64,000 nucleotides of DNA from Cupriavidus oxalaticus (GTDB lineage Bacteria > Pseudomonadota > Gammaproteobacteria > Burkholderiales > Burkholderiaceae): the NCBI RefSeq assembly GCF_004768545.1, contig NZ_CP038634.1, positions 558,001-622,000 of the forward strand, read 5' to 3'. This document shows, piece after piece, positions 1 through 10,360 of the stretch (position 1 is its first letter; each line of letters starts with the position of its first letter). The position numbers were made by a program, and so were the translations under genes. Below the pieces are notes generated by a model that saw only the letters and a list, made by a program, of their open reading frames with translations, was not told the DNA's origin and ran no database searches.

Positions 1-1
1 G

Positions 2-646
2 GTATACCTGCCCGGACGCGGCATGCGCACGGCCGAGGCGCATGCGGCTTCGATCGAGGAACTGGCCGCGGCGCTGGCGGCGGCGATCGCACGCGCGGCG
101 CGCACCGAGGCGCCGCGCTTTGCGCTGTTCGGGCACAGCATGGGCGCCCTGCTCGGCTTCGAAACCGCGCGCGTGCTCGAAACCGTGCACGGCCTTGCGC
201 CCACGGCGCTGGTTGTGTCCGGACGAGGCGCGCCGGCGCTGCCGTCGGCGCGGCCGCCGTTCAGCACGCTGCCTGACGGCGCCTTCGCCGACGTCATCGC
301 GGGGATGGGCGGCATGCCGGCCGAGATCCGCGAAACCCCGGAAGCACTGGCGTTCTTCCTGCCGGTGCTGCGTGCCGACATCGCGCTGTGCGAGCGCTGG
401 CGCTACGTCCGCGGCCCGCGCCTGGGCTGCCCGATCACCGTGCTGGGCGGCCAGGACGATGTCCACGCGCCGCCCGCCACGCTGGCAGCCTGGCGCGACG
501 AAACCCTGCACGATTGCCGCCAGCAGGTCTTCGCGGGTGGGCACTTCTTCCTGCACGACGCGGCGCCCGCGGTGCTGGATGCCGTTGCGCAGGCAGTGCT
601 TGGCACCGCGCCGCTCAGCGGAGAAGCCGGCCATGCGCTTGCCTGA
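2..646 (+). CDS. Type II thioesterase, 5' end outside window
   Basis: An alpha/beta-hydrolase of the type II thioesterase family, which clears misloaded acyl groups from carrier proteins of nonribosomal peptide or polyketide synthases. The frame is open to the left edge: the residues before the first internal Met (VYLPGRG) match the usual family segment LPGR, so the true start lies upstream. The nucleophile elbow GHSMG is at 131-145, the acid is probably the Asp in GGQDD, and the histidine is in GGHFFLH near the end. It overlaps the next gene by 14 bases, so the two are probably translated together. With the following two genes it looks like the tail of a siderophore synthesis locus. Confidence 0.85.
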   Translation, partial: VYLPGRGMRTAEAHAASIEELAAALAAAIARAARTEAPRFALFGHSMGALLGFETARVLETVHGLAPTALVVSGRGAPALPSARPPFSTLPDGAFADVIAGMGGMPAEIRETPEALAFFLPVLRADIALCERWRYVRGPRLGCPITVLGGQDDVHAPPATLAAWRDETLHDCRQQVFAGGHFFLHDAAPAVLDAVAQAVLGTAPLSGEAGHALA

Positions 647-1370
647 CTTCGCCGCACCGTCGCACGGCGACATCCACGTGTGGCACGTGGCGGCCGATGC
701 GCCGGTGGATCCCACCGTGCTTTCTGCTGACGAGCACGCCCGCGCCGCCGCGTTTCGCCAGGCCGCCGACCGCAACCGCTTTACCGCGGCGCGCGCGGCC
801 TTGCGCACGCTGCTGGGCGGCTGCCTGGCCCTGCCGCCCGCCGCCGTCCCGCTGGCCGCCAACGCCTTCGGCAAGCCCGTGCTGGCCACGGCCCCGGAGA
901 ACCCGCCCCTGCACTTCAACGTCAGCCACAGCGGCGCGCGCGCGGTGATCGCGCTGTCGCGCGCGCCGGTCGGCATCGACATCGAAGCCTGGCGTGCCGG
1001 CATGGCCTGGGCGGACTGGCGCGACAGCGCCGCCGTCGCCTGCGCGCCCGATGAAATGCACTGGCTTGCCGGGCTGGCGCAGCGGCAGCCGGAGCACGCC
1101 ATGCTCGGCTTCCTGCGGCTCTGGACCGCCAAGGAAGCGTGCAGCAAGGCGCTCGGCACCGGCCTGTCGGCGTCGCCGCAAGCGGTGCGCGTGGCGCCGC
1201 CCGGCAGCGCCGGATGCGTGCCGCCGCTGGCGCGCGCCGGCGCGGGTGTCTGGTATCTGCACGATGCCGGCGGCGGTTCGCGCTATGTGGCATGCCTGGC
1301 CACGCCGCTCGCGGCGGTGCGCGTCGTGCAACGGCAATACCCGCCGCGGTGCGCCAGCGCCAACCCTTGA
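633..1370 (+). CDS. 4'-phosphopantetheinyl transferase (Sfp type)
   Basis: 245 residues. It would move the phosphopantetheine arm of CoA onto carrier domains of peptide synthetases. The Sfp-family landmarks are present in order: FNVSHS at about residue 95, GIDIE at about 114 (metal-binding acidic pair) and the W-x2-KEA-x2-K block, WTAKEACSKALGTG, at about 164. The ATG at 633 is chosen because it opens just after the GHFFLH end of the thioesterase and sits inside its last codons, a typical coupled overlap; the frame stays open further upstream only as antisense-like filler. Its place between a thioesterase and a diaminobutyrate aminotransferase supports a siderophore role. Confidence 0.9.
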   Translation: MRLPDFAAPSHGDIHVWHVAADAPVDPTVLSADEHARAAAFRQAADRNRFTAARAALRTLLGGCLALPPAAVPLAANAFGKPVLATAPENPPLHFNVSHSGARAVIALSRAPVGIDIEAWRAGMAWADWRDSAAVACAPDEMHWLAGLAQRQPEHAMLGFLRLWTAKEACSKALGTGLSASPQAVRVAPPGSAGCVPPLARAGAGVWYLHDAGGGSRYVACLATPLAAVRVVQRQYPPRCASANP

Positions 1371-1434
1371 TCCAGTCCTTGCAGTCAACGCCCCCAACGC
1401 CCCTGTATCAACGCCCTCCGCTAGGAACGACACC

Positions 1435-2859
1435 ATGACGCCTCCCTCGCTCGCCACGCTCGCCCATGGCCAACCCGCGCCGTTCTCGGCCGGCGCCTTT
1501 GCCCGGCAAGCGCCGATCCGGCTCGACGACAATGCCTACCTGCAGCGCCAGTGCGCCCGCGAATCCAACGCCCGCTCGTATCCGCGCCGCATCCCGCTGG
1601 CGCTGGAACAGGGCTACGGCGTGTACCTGCGCGACACCAGCGGCCAGCTCTTCATCGACTGCCTGGCGGGTGCCGGCACGCTCGCGCTCGGCCACAACCA
1701 CCCGGCGGTGGTGCGCGCGCTGCGCGACACGCTCGACAGCGGCCTGCCGCTGCATACGCTGGACCTGGCCACGCCGGTCAAGGACCGCTTTATCGACGAC
1801 CTGTTCGGCCTGCTGCCGGACGAGTTCGCCGCGCGCGCGCGCATCCAGTTCTGCGGCCCGACCGGTGCCGACGGCATCGAAGCCGCGCTCAAGCTGGCCA
1901 AGACCGCCACCGGCCGCCACACCGTGCTGAGCTTCGCCGGCGGCTACCATGGCATGACCCACGGCACGCTGGCGCTGATGGGCAACCTGGGGCCCAAGGC
2001 GCCGCTGGGCGCGCTCGGCGCCAGCGTGCAGTTCCTGCCTTATCCGTATGACTACCGCTGCCCCTTCGGCCTGCGCGGCGAAGCCGGCATCGATGCCGGG
2101 CTGCGCTATATCGGGCAGATGCTGTCCGATCCCGAGTCCGGCGTGTTGCCGCCGGCAGCGGTGGTGGTAGAAGCGGTGCAAGGCGAAGGCGGCGTGATTC
2201 CCGCGCCGGCACGCTGGCTGCGCGAACTGCGCCGCATCACGCGCGAGCGAGGCATCGCGCTGGTGCTGGACGAAGTGCAGACCGGGCTGGGCCGCACCGG
2301 GCACACCTTCGCGTTCGAGCATGCCGGCATCGTGCCGGACGTGCTGGTGCTGTCCAAGGCGATCGGCGGCGGGCTGCCGATGTCGGTGGTGATCTACGAC
2401 GGCGCGCTCGACGCCTGGCAGCCGGGCGCGCATGCCGGGACCTTCCGCGGCAACCAGCTGGCGATGGCGGCGGGCTCGGCCACCATCCGCACTATCGCTG
2501 CGCAAGGGCTGGTGGCGCATGCCGAGGGCATGGGGCAGCGGCTCGCGACACGGTTGCGCGAGCTGCAGTCGGACTTCGCCGCAATTGGCGAGGTGCGTGG
2601 GCGCGGGCTGATGCTTGGGGTGGAGCTGGTGGATGAGCGTGCCGACCCTGACGTGGTCGGCGCGTACCCCGCCGATGGCGACTTCGCGCGTACCATGCAG
2701 CGCGAATGCCTGCAGCGCGGGCTGATCGTCGAGCTGGGCGGGCGCCATGGGGCGACGGTGCGGTTCCTGCCGCCGCTGGTCATTGACGAGGCTGAGGTGG
2801 ATCTGGTGGGTGAGTTGTTTGGCGAGGCGCTTGGCGCGGCAACGCGGGAGTTACGGTAA
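1435..2859 (+). CDS. dat: Diaminobutyrate--2-oxoglutarate aminotransferase
   Basis: 474 residues, class III PLP-dependent aminotransferase. Family members of this type make L-2,4-diaminobutyrate from aspartate semialdehyde, a building block of ectoine and of many siderophores. The cofactor Asp is in LDEVQTGLGRTG (about D279) and the Schiff-base lysine in SKAIGGGLP (about K308). The ATG at 1435 gives the normal family N terminus (DDNAYLQRQCARESNARSYPR). There is no ectoine gene nearby, while the thioesterase and phosphopantetheinyl transferase lie directly upstream, so siderophore precursor supply is the likelier job. The gene ends 100 bases before a convergent gene, with a GC-rich repeat and hairpin between. 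Confidence 0.85.
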   Translation: MTPPSLATLAHGQPAPFSAGAFARQAPIRLDDNAYLQRQCARESNARSYPRRIPLALEQGYGVYLRDTSGQLFIDCLAGAGTLALGHNHPAVVRALRDTLDSGLPLHTLDLATPVKDRFIDDLFGLLPDEFAARARIQFCGPTGADGIEAALKLAKTATGRHTVLSFAGGYHGMTHGTLALMGNLGPKAPLGALGASVQFLPYPYDYRCPFGLRGEAGIDAGLRYIGQMLSDPESGVLPPAAVVVEAVQGEGGVIPAPARWLRELRRITRERGIALVLDEVQTGLGRTGHTFAFEHAGIVPDVLVLSKAIGGGLPMSVVIYDGALDAWQPGAHAGTFRGNQLAMAAGSATIRTIAAQGLVAHAEGMGQRLATRLRELQSDFAAIGEVRGRGLMLGVELVDERADPDVVGAYPADGDFARTMQRECLQRGLIVELGGRHGATVRFLPPLVIDEAEVDLVGELFGEALGAATRELR

Positions 2860-2876
2860 GCGCGCTTGACACGCGC

Positions 2877-2928
2877 CGGCCCCTCTCCCCCGGCCCCTCT
2901 CCCCCGGCCCCTCTCCCGCAAGCGGGAG
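2877..2928. repeat. Three 14-bp tandem units plus hairpin between convergent genes
   Basis: Three near-identical copies of the 14-mer CGGCCCCTCTCCCC at 2877, 2891 and 2905. The last runs into the inverted repeat CTCCCGC / GCGGGAG (2913-2928). It lies between the aminotransferase (plus) and the CoA ligase (minus), so the hairpin may stop transcription from both sides. No T tract follows, so factor-independent termination is not certain. Confidence 0.55.
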
Positions 2929-2959
2929 CGGGGAGCAAACCAACGGTTAGCGCATCGTG

Positions 2960-4600
<1,641 letters not shown>

Positions 4601-4649
4601 GGCGGTCTCCTCGTTGTTGTGTGCTGCCAGTCGTTGCGTCGGGCGCGCG

Positions 4650-5801
4650 TCAGGCCGGTACCGCTTCGCGCCCCGCGCGTGTGCGCGCGATGATGGTCTT
4701 CATGATCTGCGCGGTGCCGTCGCCGATCTGGAAGCCGAGCACGTCGCGCAGGCGCTGCTCCATCACGCCGCGGTCATAGCCGCCGTGGCCGAACGACAGC
4801 AGGCACTGGTGCACCACGTCGTACGCCAGCTTGGGCGCCCACCACTTGCACATGGCGGCTTCGGCGGTATGCGGCAGGCCGCGGTCCTTCAGCCACAGCG
4901 TCTGCAAACACAGCAGGCGCGCGCCCTGCACCTGGGTCTCGAAGTCTGCCAGCGGGTGCGACACGCCCTGGAACGCCGACAGCGGCTTGCCGAAGGCCTG
5001 GCGCTCGGCCACGTAGGCCCAGGTCTCGTCCAGCGCCGCCTGCGCCACGGCCAGCACCTGCAGGCCGATCAGCGCGCGCGAGAAATCGAAGCCCTGCATC
5101 ACCTGCACAAAGCCTTCGCCCTCCTTGCCGAGCAGATGGCTCGCCGGCACGCGCACGTTCTCGAAGAAGATCGAGCCGCGTCCGATGGCGCGCTGGCCGT
5201 GGCAGTCGAAGCGGTTGCGCGTGATGCCCGGGAGGTCCATCGGCACCAGCAGCGCCGACACGCCGCGCGCGCCCGCCTCGACCGAACCGCTGCGTGCGAA
5301 CACCACCGCGGCATCGGCCTGGTCGGCGGCGGAGATCGAGGTCTTCTCGCCGTTGAGCACATAGTGGTCGCCATCGCGTTCCATGCGCAGCCGCAGGCTG
5401 GCCGCGTCCGAGCCGCCGCGCGGCTCGGTCAGCGCGATCGCCAGCAGCGCTTCGCCGCGCGTCAGGCGCTGCAGCCATGGGCCGGCGATCTCTGGCCGCG
5501 CGTGATGCGCCAGGATCTGCCCGTTCAGCGAGGCCAGCAGGTTGATATACGACAGGCTCAGGTCGGCGCGCGCCACCGCTTCGTGGATCACACCGGCCGC
5601 GAGCGAGCCCATGCCCTGCCCGCCGTATTGTTCCGGCAGCTCGGGCGCGATAAAGCCCATCTCGCCCATCTCTCGCATCAGCGCGCGGTCGAGCACGCGG
5701 GTGCGGTCGCGCTCCAGGTAGCCGGGCGCGACGCGGGCGTCGGCAAAGCGGCGGGCATGTTCGGCCAGCGCCGACAGGTCTTCGTCAAGGTAGGGATTCA
5801 T
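4650..5801 (-). CDS. aliB: Cyclohexanecarboxyl-CoA dehydrogenase (AliB-like acyl-CoA dehydrogenase)
   Basis: 383 residues, FAD-dependent acyl-CoA dehydrogenase, expected to form cyclohex-1-ene-1-carboxyl-CoA. N-terminal helical, middle beta (ALTEPRGGSDAASLR, flavin contact) and C-terminal helical domains are all present. An in-frame ATG at 5822 would add seven residues, but the ATG at 5801 has a GGAG site 6-10 bases upstream, so 5801 is preferred. It is 22 bases behind badI, clearly the same transcript. Assignment as AliB rather than a generic dehydrogenase is by linkage to badI and badH. Confidence 0.8.
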   Translation of the reverse strand: MNPYLDEDLSALAEHARRFADARVAPGYLERDRTRVLDRALMREMGEMGFIAPELPEQYGGQGMGSLAAGVIHEAVARADLSLSYINLLASLNGQILAHHARPEIAGPWLQRLTRGEALLAIALTEPRGGSDAASLRLRMERDGDHYVLNGEKTSISAADQADAAVVFARSGSVEAGARGVSALLVPMDLPGITRNRFDCHGQRAIGRGSIFFENVRVPASHLLGKEGEGFVQVMQGFDFSRALIGLQVLAVAQAALDETWAYVAERQAFGKPLSAFQGVSHPLADFETQVQGARLLCLQTLWLKDRGLPHTAEAAMCKWWAPKLAYDVVHQCLLSFGHGGYDRGVMEQRLRDVLGFQIGDGTAQIMKTIIARTRAGREAVPA

Positions 5802-5822
5802 GGCTGTCTCCGCTGGCTCCAT

Positions 5823-6605
5823 TCACTTCGCGTACTTGCGGAAGTCAGGCTTGCGCTTTTCCTGGAAGGCGCGCACGCCCTCGCGCGATTCCTCGGTGTC
5901 GTAGTAGAGCTTGAGCGCGTACATGCCCATGCCGGCGATGCCGCCCTGGTGCGCGGTGTCCATATTGAACGAGCGCTTGGCGATGGCGATCGCGGTCGGG
6001 CTCTTTTCCAGGATCTCGTCGCACCACTTCTGCACTTCGGCGTCGAGCTGCTCGTGCGGCACCACGGCATTGACCAGCCCCATCGCCAGCGCCTCGGCGG
6101 CGGGATAGCGGCGGCACAGGTACCAGATCTCGCGCGCCTTCTTCTCGCCGACCACGCGAGCCAGGAACGCAGTGCCATAGCCGGGATCGACCGAGCCGAC
6201 ACGCGGGCCAACCTGCCCGAACACCGCCTTGTCCGAGGCGATGGTGAAATCGCAGATCGTGCACAGCACGTTGCCGCCGCCGATGGCATAGCCCTGCACG
6301 CGCGCGATCACCGGCTTGGGCACGTCGCGGATGGCGTTGTGCAGCTCTTCCATCGGCAGGCCGATGGTGCCGCGGCCGTCGTACTGGCCTTCATGCGCGG
6401 ACTGGTCGCCGCCGGTGCAGAAGGCCTTCTCGCCGGCGCCTGCCAGCACGATGGCGCCGATCTCGCGGTCATAGCCGGCGCGGTTGATGGCGTGGATCAG
6501 TTCGTCGCAGGTGCGGCCGCGGAAGGCGTTCATCTTTTCCGGGCGGTTGATGATGATCCAGGCCGCGCCGTTGCGCACTTCATAGCGGATGTCTTCGTAT
6601 TGCAT
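5823..6605 (-). CDS. badI: 2-ketocyclohexanecarboxyl-CoA hydrolase (BadI)
   Basis: 260 residues, crotonase fold. BadI hydrolyses the ring of 2-ketocyclohexanecarboxyl-CoA to give pimeloyl-CoA. The protein agrees with my memory of R. palustris BadI over nearly its whole length: INRPEKMNAFRG, FCTGGDQS, RVQGYAIGGGNVL, GSVDPGYGTAFLARVVG and the tail EKRKPDFRKY. These fit BadI better than general enoyl-CoA hydratases or MenB. The ATG at 6605 (MQYEDIRYE) gives the expected N terminus; the open frame upstream is shadow of badH. Lies between badH and aliB with short gaps. Confidence 0.92.
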   Translation of the reverse strand: MQYEDIRYEVRNGAAWIIINRPEKMNAFRGRTCDELIHAINRAGYDREIGAIVLAGAGEKAFCTGGDQSAHEGQYDGRGTIGLPMEELHNAIRDVPKPVIARVQGYAIGGGNVLCTICDFTIASDKAVFGQVGPRVGSVDPGYGTAFLARVVGEKKAREIWYLCRRYPAAEALAMGLVNAVVPHEQLDAEVQKWCDEILEKSPTAIAIAKRSFNMDTAHQGGIAGMGMYALKLYYDTEESREGVRAFQEKRKPDFRKYAK

Positions 6606-6640
6606 GGTGGTCTCCGTTGTCAGTTCGGGATGGGTTGCGC

Positions 6641-7408
6641 TCAGCCGTTCATGGTCAGGCCGCCCGACACGCTCAGCACCTGTCCGGTGATGAACGACGC
6701 GTCGTCGCCGGCAAAGAACAGCACCGCGCCGGGCAGGTCGTCGGGCTGGCCGATGCGGCCCAGCGGGATCGAGCGGGTGAAGGCTTCCACCAGCTTTTCG
6801 GGGTTGCCCGCGCCCTGCTTGTAGTCTTCGAACAGCGCGGTCTCGGTCGGCCCCGGGCACACCACGTTCACGGTGATGCCGTGGCGCGCATGCTCGCGCG
6901 CGATAGTCTTGGAGAACGACACCAGCCCGCCCTTGCACGCGGCATACACCGCTTCGCCGGAAGACCCCACGCGCGCGGCATCGGAGGCGATATTGACGAT
7001 GCGTCCGCGCTTGCGCGCCACCATGCCGGGCAGCACTGCGTGGTGCATATGCAGCGCGCCGGTCAGGTTGATGGCGATCAGCCGCTCCCACTGCGCCGGC
7101 TCGGTCTTGACGAACGGGCGGAACACGTCCCAGCCGGCGTTGTTGACCAGCACGTCGATCGGGCCCAGCTCCTGCTCCACCGCAGCCACCGCGGCGTCGA
7201 CGCTGGCGCGATCGGTAATGTCGCAGCGCACGGACAATGCGCGGCCGCCGGCATCGCGGATCTGCGCCGCCACGCGTTCGCCTGCCTCCGGGTTCAGGTC
7301 GAGCACGCCGACCGCCGCCCCGGCGCGCGCAAAGCGCAAACAGGTTGCGCCGCCGATACCGCCACCACCGCCGGTCACGATGACCGTCTTGCCTTCGAGT
7401 CCTTGCAC
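6641..7408 (-). CDS. badH: 2-hydroxycyclohexanecarboxyl-CoA dehydrogenase (BadH, SDR family)
   Basis: 255 residues, short-chain dehydrogenase. NAD is bound by the TGGGGGIGG turn (residues 12-20) and NNAG (89-92); the catalytic Ser is near 142, with Tyr155 and Lys159 in YAACK. It would oxidise 2-hydroxycyclohexanecarboxyl-CoA to the keto ester cleaved by BadI. The tail ITGQVLSVSGGLTMNG and the block GRIVNIASDAARVGSSGEAV match BadH as remembered from R. palustris. It is the first gene of the minus-strand operon and faces badR across a 127-base AT-rich gap with a palindromic site. Confidence 0.92.
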   Translation of the reverse strand: MQGLEGKTVIVTGGGGGIGGATCLRFARAGAAVGVLDLNPEAGERVAAQIRDAGGRALSVRCDITDRASVDAAVAAVEQELGPIDVLVNNAGWDVFRPFVKTEPAQWERLIAINLTGALHMHHAVLPGMVARKRGRIVNIASDAARVGSSGEAVYAACKGGLVSFSKTIAREHARHGITVNVVCPGPTETALFEDYKQGAGNPEKLVEAFTRSIPLGRIGQPDDLPGAVLFFAGDDASFITGQVLSVSGGLTMNG

Positions 7409-7470
7409 AGCCGTTCTCCTTTCAGGGTTCCGGTGCTATCGTGCCGGCGATGCCGCCGCCACCTGCCCCG

Positions 7471-7495
7471 TCAATTACGTAAATATATTGACGTA
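7471..7495. promoter_or_regulatory. Palindromic site between badH and badR
   Basis: Inside a GC-poor patch of the divergent gap, TACGT (7476-7480) and ACGTA (7491-7495) form an inverted repeat; TCAAT (7471) and ATTGA (7487-7491) form a second, overlapping one. A MarR dimer binds such palindromes of about 20 bp. A TATAAT at 7493-7498 could be a -10 box for badR. Likely BadR operator; inferred from position and symmetry only. Confidence 0.5.
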
Positions 7496-7535
7496 TAATA
7501 GGAGCGGTCGACGGCTGGCGCAAGGCATCAATACT

Positions 7536-8069
7536 ATGGAAATGACTATGGTTAACCCCGACAAAAATGGCGCACCCCCTACCAGCGCCCGCGCGGAACT
7601 GGCCAACCGGCTGTTCTTTCGCCTATACCAATGCGCAAATATGTTGCATAAAACCGGGTCGCGAGCGGTCGAAGCCGAAGGCCTGACGACGCAGCAGTGG
7701 GCAGTGCTGGGCGCGCTGTCGCGTCCGGAAGCCGCCGATGGCATGAGCGTCGGCGACCTGGCGCGCTACCTGATGGTGAGCCGCCAGAATCTGTCGGGCC
7801 TGGTCAGCCGGATGGAACGGGACGGCCACGTGACGCTGGCGCCGGACGGGCGCGACCGCCGCTCGCGGCTGGTGCGGATGAGCGAGCCGGGCCGCGAGGT
7901 GTGGCTGCACCAGGCGCAGCCGAAGATCCGGCAGTACTACGAGCAGGCGCTGGACGGGTTCTCGACCAACGACCTGACGCATACGCTGCACTACCTGCTG
8001 AAGCTGCTGGACAACATGCGCGCGCTGGATACGCCGGACGGCGGCGATAGCGGCCCGGCGCAGGACTGA
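7536..8069 (+). CDS. badR: MarR family regulator (BadR-like)
   Basis: 177 residues. Winged helix-turn-helix: the region TQQWAVLGALSRPE through GDLARYLMVSRQNLSGLVSRMERDG is the DNA-reading part, followed by DRRSRLV, the wing typical of MarR proteins. In R. palustris a MarR protein, BadR, controls badHI/ali genes and answers to a ring CoA ester; here the gene is divergent from badH, the same logic. Three ATG codons lie close (7536, 7542, 7548); the first is used, with a weak AAGG upstream. Symbol by context. Confidence 0.75.
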   Translation: MEMTMVNPDKNGAPPTSARAELANRLFFRLYQCANMLHKTGSRAVEAEGLTTQQWAVLGALSRPEAADGMSVGDLARYLMVSRQNLSGLVSRMERDGHVTLAPDGRDRRSRLVRMSEPGREVWLHQAQPKIRQYYEQALDGFSTNDLTHTLHYLLKLLDNMRALDTPDGGDSGPAQD

Positions 8070-8308
8070 GGCGGGCCGCTGTATCAGGGCTGATACACAT
8101 CGCGCCGCCACGCGGCGGCCGGCCCTGCGGCATCTCCCGCTACGCGGCGCGCCACGGCCGCTGGCGCGCGATATGCATCGGCATGGGGTTGCTCAGGCAC
8201 CCCGGTGCTGCGCCGGGGAGTCCTGAACCACTGCCCCGGCTTGCGGCGATGGCTTGCGTGCGCGCAGCCGGGACGGCGTTCGATCGATCCTTTACCGGAG
8301 GTCCCGCC

Positions 8309-8602
8309 ATGACCCGCTACATCGTGCTAGCCAGCTTCACCGACCAGGGCATCCGCGCCGTCAAGGACACCACCAAGCGCGCCGCCGCGGTGCGCGAGAT
8401 GGGCGCGCGTTTCGGGGTGCAGATGAAAGACATCTTCTGGACACTGGGCAAATACGACATCGTGCTGACTGTCGAGGCCCAGGATGATGCCAGCATGACC
8501 GCCTTCGGCCTGGCGGTCGGCGCGCTGGGCAACGTGCGCACGCAGACGCTGCGGGCATTCAATGTCGACGAAATGCAGGCGATCCTCGGCAAGATGAGTT
8601 GA
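8309..8602 (+). CDS. GYD domain protein
   Basis: 97 residues with the GYD domain (family PF08734): MTRYIVLASFTDQGIRAVKDT at the start and the naming motif around GKYDIVLTVEAQDD. GGAGG lies 7-12 bases before the ATG. Proteins of this family are small, soluble and of unknown function, possibly ferredoxin-fold dimers. It is a single-gene unit followed by a clear hairpin; no link to its neighbours is visible. Confidence 0.85.
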   Translation: MTRYIVLASFTDQGIRAVKDTTKRAAAVREMGARFGVQMKDIFWTLGKYDIVLTVEAQDDASMTAFGLAVGALGNVRTQTLRAFNVDEMQAILGKMS

Positions 8603-8633
8603 GCCCGCCTTCGCACTGTCCCCGTCATGAAGC

Positions 8634-8660
8634 ACGCCCGCCATGGTGCCTGGCGGGCGT
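8634..8660 (+). terminator. Hairpin after the GYD gene
   Basis: ACGCCCGCC (8634-8642) pairs with GGCGGGCGT (8652-8660) around a 9-base loop, 32 bases after the GYD stop. The tail TTGTCGCTTCTGGCTTG is only moderately T-rich. Confidence 0.6.
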
Positions 8661-8776
8661 TGTCGCTTCTGGCTTGTGTTGTTCTCCTGATATCCGACGG
8701 CCTTGTCAGACGACGCCCGATACCTGGGAGGCGAGACAGAGCAGACACTCATACTGCCAACTTCCGGGAGAGCGCC

Positions 8777-9001
8777 ATGCCAGGCAAGAATATCCACGTC
8801 GTGCCTACCCATAACGGCTGGGCGGTCGAAGCGGAAGGACGCTCCGGCAACCAGCAGCGATTCACTTCGATGGATCATGCGATCGCTACCGGCATGGAGA
8901 AAGCCAGGCGCGCAAAGGTTGAGTTGCTGATCCACGGCAGGGATCACCGGATCATGGAGCGAAGCTCATTTGGAAACGCTCCTGGCGACCTCGACGGGTA
9001 G
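8777..9001 (+). CDS. DUF2188 small protein
   Basis: 74 residues. MPGKNIHVVPTHNGWAVEAEG, then a segment with AIATGMEKARRAKVELLIHGRDHRIMERSSFGN, the layout of DUF2188 (N-terminal histidine-tryptophan strand pair, helix, then the H-G-R-D/G turn). GGAG lies 6-9 bases before the ATG. The frame is open upstream to 8627 with a hydrophobic stretch, but this lies over a terminator hairpin and is not included. Function unknown. Confidence 0.75.
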   Translation: MPGKNIHVVPTHNGWAVEAEGRSGNQQRFTSMDHAIATGMEKARRAKVELLIHGRDHRIMERSSFGNAPGDLDG

Positions 9002-9178
9002 TTGCAGGGCACCACCGGCATCGTGCTTCTGCGACCCTGAATCCGGGCGCTGCCTCCGTGGCCCCTCGAGACCGCGCACGGATCTGCTCCGGATAGCGAC
9101 CGGCATGGCATACCCCACGTCAGGCCGCACACGTACACCAATGCGCTTCGACTACCGCAATGTACGCAGGCCGGACTC

Positions 9179-10237
9179 ATGGACAATCCGATGCGCAACT
9201 TGAAAGGCTTTTACATCCTTCTGGTCGCCGTCACCATTGCGTTCATCTGGATACTGCTGCCCTTCTTCAGCGCGATCCTCTGGGGCACGATACTGGCGAT
9301 CCTGTTTCATCCAATGCAACGCAGGCTGACGGTGCGATTTGGCAACCGGGAAAATCTCGCAGCGCTGACGACGCTGCTTGTTTGCGTGCTATTGGCCATT
9401 GTTCCGGTCTTCCTGATGATTGCCACACTCGCACAGGAAGTGGCGCATGCCTACAACCAGATCAAGACTGGCCAGTGGGACTTCGGGCAGTATTTTCGGA
9501 CTGCCGTACAGGCCCTGCCCGCTTCCGTCGAGAACTGGCTGAACGAAATCGGATTAGCCGACATAGCGGGGTTGCAATCGAAACTGACCGAAGGTGCCGC
9601 ACGGATCAGCCAGTTCATGGCGGCCCAGGCTGTCACCATTGGCCAGAACACCCTGCAGTTCGCCGTCGGCATCGGCATCATGCTGTATCTGGTGTTTTTC
9701 CTGCTGCGTGATGGTACGGTCATTTCCCATCGCATCCGCGAGGCGATACCGCTGAACGACGCGCACACACGCCGGCTGGTCGGCCGATTCACCACCGTAG
9801 TCCGCGCCACGGTCAAGGGTAACGTCGTAGTGGCCGCGGCCCAGGGAATCTTGGGCGGCGTGGCTTTTCTGCTGCTGGGCATCAACGGGGTGTTGCTGTG
9901 GGGGACGCTGATGGCGTTTCTGTCCCTGCTACCGGCCATCGGGGCCGCGCTGGTCTGGGGACCGGCCGCGGTTTATTTCTTGCTGGCGGGCCCTGCCTGG
10001 AAAGGAATCGCGCTCATTGCCATCGGTACCCTTGTCATTGGCGCCGTGGACAACTTGCTCCGTCCTGTCCTGGTCGGCAAGGACACCAAGTTGCCAGACT
10101 GGGTGGTCCTGATATCAACATTGGGCGGCATGTCTGTATTTGGCATCAACGGCTTTGTGATAGGTCCTCTGATTGCTGCGCTGTTTATTTCCTGCTGGGA
10201 TATTTCGGTGATCGAGGATCGCGACGACACGATGTGA
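9179..10237 (+). CDS. AI-2E family membrane protein
   Basis: 352 residues, AI-2E/UPF0118 (PerM/TqsA) family. Two helices at the N terminus (FYILLVAVTIAFIWILLPFFSAILWGTILAILF region), a third near residue 60, a long soluble middle part, then four or five helices with the family blocks GILGGVAFLLLGINGVLLWG and DNLLRPVLVG, ending with GFVIGPLIAALF. Members have been linked to export of autoinducer-2 and to salt or pH tolerance; nothing here tells which. Start could also be the second ATG at 9191. Single gene, promoter not recognised. Confidence 0.85.
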   Translation: MDNPMRNLKGFYILLVAVTIAFIWILLPFFSAILWGTILAILFHPMQRRLTVRFGNRENLAALTTLLVCVLLAIVPVFLMIATLAQEVAHAYNQIKTGQWDFGQYFRTAVQALPASVENWLNEIGLADIAGLQSKLTEGAARISQFMAAQAVTIGQNTLQFAVGIGIMLYLVFFLLRDGTVISHRIREAIPLNDAHTRRLVGRFTTVVRATVKGNVVVAAAQGILGGVAFLLLGINGVLLWGTLMAFLSLLPAIGAALVWGPAAVYFLLAGPAWKGIALIAIGTLVIGAVDNLLRPVLVGKDTKLPDWVVLISTLGGMSVFGINGFVIGPLIAALFISCWDISVIEDRDDTM

Positions 10238-10301
10238 ACGGCCGTCGCCGCCACTCCGGCATCCTGATGCCGCGATTGGCAATAAGCCGATCAAATCCCT
10301 A

Positions 10302-10330
10302 GAAATACGAATTATTCTCATTTATTATTC
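10302..10330. promoter_or_regulatory. Fur-box-like AT-rich site before siderophore receptor
   Basis: The AT-rich stretch 10302-10330, read on the minus strand as AATGAGAATAATTCGTATT, resembles the Fur consensus of repeated NATWAT hexamers in a GC-rich background. It lies 30-60 bases before the receptor start. Supports iron repression; the match is partial. Confidence 0.55.
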
Positions 10331-10360
10331 GGCCTTTCGTTGCTTTCGCCCTGGGCCGTC

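Noticed and set aside
2877..2918. CRISPR-like array
   Set aside because: Only three back-to-back GC units without spacers.
10340..10360. TTG start seven codons upstream for the siderophore receptor
   Set aside because: The ATG at 10361 begins a normal signal peptide; the extra residues would precede it.
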